Part shown: piece by piece, positions 62,708 to 64,000 of the stretch
How the letters are laid out: every line of letters starts with the position of its first letter
How positions within the stretch are numbered: position 1 is the first letter of the stretch
NCBI GenBank assembly: GCA_905215345.1
Contig: CAJMPR010000005.1
Location: 124,001-188,000, forward strand
Direction: 5' to 3'
DNA from: an uncultured bacterium
GTDB lineage: Bacteria; Bacteroidota; Bacteroidia; Bacteroidales; Bacteroidaceae
Length of the DNA stretch: 64,000 nt
Position numbers and translations under genes: made by a program
The notes under the pieces: generated by a model
Database searches by the model: none
Seen by the model: only the letters and a program-made list of their open reading frames with translations
Told to the model about the DNA's origin: nothing

Positions 62708-64000
62708 ATGAAAAAGATGAAGAACATATATTACATACTGCTATTTGCAGTGACGGGCATTGCCGGTTGCTCAGAGGAGAATGTGGCTCCATTGCCCGAA
62801 CCTGTACCCCTTAAAATGAGTGTCAACAGCACTGACTTGGTGATGGGTGAAACATTGGAGATAACTTTTGACGTTACCGGTACGGACGAAGGAAAGAAAG
62901 CGATGAACGAAGACGTAAGTATCAAATTAAGTGCTACTACGGATAAAGGGGCGGTAGATCGCTTACTATTCGACGACTTCCCCACGGAGGTTGTTATGAA
63001 ACAGGGTGAAACGAGCAAAACTATTTCTGTACCTGTGAAAGAGGGGCTGAACAAAGAATACTCTGTTGAAATATCCGCCTTTGCACGTGGTTACAAAATG
63101 GAGAATGCTTTACAGTTACTTACGGTGAGTGATTACCACTATTCGCGTGTAATGATAAAGAATAATGCGGATAACACGGTGAAAGAGGGACAAAACTTCA
63201 TTCTGACAGCTTCCGTTAATTCTAAGCTGAAAGACGACCTTACCATAGTCATTACACCTGCAGAGGGCGTGGCTCAACGTCTTGAAAACCTTCCTGCACA
63301 ATTGGTGATTCCGGCAGGAGAAAGCTCGGTGGAAAGTGGCTTCATTAAGATGATAAAAAGCACTGAAACCGTTACCGACGAAGATTTGAAGTTTACGCTT
63401 TCTACAATTCCTGTGGCAAGCCGCTATCCGTTGCTGGCAAACGAAATCGTTATCCACAGGATAGACATTCACAAGAACATGGATACGAAGATAAGAGATG
63501 AGCGGTGGCTGTATGAAGATGCCGATCAACTCTTTGTGTCACCTCAGAATGAAGAGGCTGTAAAGAAGTGGGGGCAATTGAACTATGTAGTTATGAAAGA
63601 GGGTGACCCGCATCCTAACAGTGGTAATGTGTTACCCGAAGGTAAATGGAAGTTCTTCCGTGCTTATGAGTTCCATAAGATTCCCGGATGCCTTGTTAAG
63701 AAAGACAGCCCGATGGGTGACTATACCAGTACAGATTATCCGCTTGGCTTTGCCGACCAGAATACTGGTGCGGTAGAAACTCAGGGTGCGGTAGATAACA
63801 CTAAATACGCTTATGTAATGGATGAAGGTTATTTGCGTATGATGACGTTGAAAGAACGGGCTAAGTCCGGCAACGGTGGTAAAATCTGGGATTTTGGAAC
63901 TTCCGCCTTTTACTCTTGCAAGTTTATGCGTGGTAATGCTAATAGTACGGAATGGCCTTCTTCTAATATTCGTATTTATCCGGGTATGCGTATTGAAACC
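62708..64000 (+). CDS. Multidomain lipoprotein, possibly GH16-like, truncated by window edge
   Basis: The first 431 codons are inside the window and the frame stays open to the edge. The lipobox is IAGC with Cys21. Residues about 30-150 and 150-255 look like two beta-sandwich domains (MSVNSTDLVMGETLEITFDV, VKEGQNFILTASVN) of the sort found in surface glycan-binding proteins. The next part, including WDFGTSAFYSCKF and SNIRIYPGMRIET at the end, resembles the beginning of a GH16/laminarinase-like concanavalin fold, but no catalytic motif is visible yet. It follows susD by 43 bases, the usual place for a surface glycan-binding protein or endo-enzyme. Confidence 0.6.
   Translation, partial: MKKMKNIYYILLFAVTGIAGCSEENVAPLPEPVPLKMSVNSTDLVMGETLEITFDVTGTDEGKKAMNEDVSIKLSATTDKGAVDRLLFDDFPTEVVMKQGETSKTISVPVKEGLNKEYSVEISAFARGYKMENALQLLTVSDYHYSRVMIKNNADNTVKEGQNFILTASVNSKLKDDLTIVITPAEGVAQRLENLPAQLVIPAGESSVESGFIKMIKSTETVTDEDLKFTLSTIPVASRYPLLANEIVIHRIDIHKNMDTKIRDERWLYEDADQLFVSPQNEEAVKKWGQLNYVVMKEGDPHPNSGNVLPEGKWKFFRAYEFHKIPGCLVKKDSPMGDYTSTDYPLGFADQNTGAVETQGAVDNTKYAYVMDEGYLRMMTLKERAKSGNGGKIWDFGTSAFYSCKFMRGNANSTEWPSSNIRIYPGMRIET

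Overview
The window looks like a chromosomal segment of a gut Bacteroides (order Bacteroidales). The reasons are two SusC/SusD pairs, a hybrid two-component regulator, many secreted glycosidases, exported proteins with Gln directly after the signal peptidase I site, promoters of the TTTG / TAnnTTTG type instead of -35/-10 boxes, and a division and cell-wall cluster whose MurE carries the DNPR motif of meso-diaminopimelate enzymes. The species cannot be fixed from the sequence alone. No phage, insertion sequence, CRISPR array or rRNA is visible.

Layout. 1-12.4 kb: a truncated lipoprotein, a GH3 glycosidase, a YbjQ protein, a K+-dependent membrane pyrophosphatase, then on the minus strand a GH63-like lipoprotein, a GH2 beta-galactosidase and a lysine exporter split into two genes. 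12.5-19.2 kb: a SusC/SusD pair preceded by a membrane-spanning TPR/HTH regulator, with no enzyme genes. 19.3-20.3 kb: rnhB and an XRE regulator. 20.6-28.5 kb: eight consecutive exported proteins of mostly unknown function, the most interesting block here. 28.6-36.6 kb: corA, gpmI, a DUF3109-like protein, gyrB, rpsT with tRNA-Glu, recO and yqeY. 36.6-52.6 kb: a complete dcw cluster on the minus strand, transcribed mraZ-rsmH-ftsL-ftsI-murE-mraY-murD-ftsW-murG-murC-ftsQ-ftsA-ftsZ-yqeY. 53.3-64 kb: a polysaccharide utilization locus with a hybrid two-component regulator divergent from susC-susD and a lipoprotein that runs off the right edge.

How the genes work together. The dcw cluster makes UDP-MurNAc-pentapeptide and lipid II and builds the divisome; paired TGGGG boxes upstream of mraZ suggest MraZ autoregulation. 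The right-hand PUL should sense a glycan breakdown product in the periplasm and switch on the outer-membrane importer. The eight-gene cluster appears to encode an envelope complex: all members are exported, one has a FlgT-C-like end, others look like LPP20/CsgG-type scaffold proteins, one has a complete transglutaminase-like Cys/His/Asp triad, and two share Val/Glu/Lys/Pro-rich linkers.

The non-coding DNA is also unusual. Three intergenic spacers carry arrays with the same 22-bp period but unrelated unit sequences, most large gaps in the dcw cluster are filled with palindromic low-complexity repeats, and one palindromic element of about 90 bp occurs twice, 20 kb apart.
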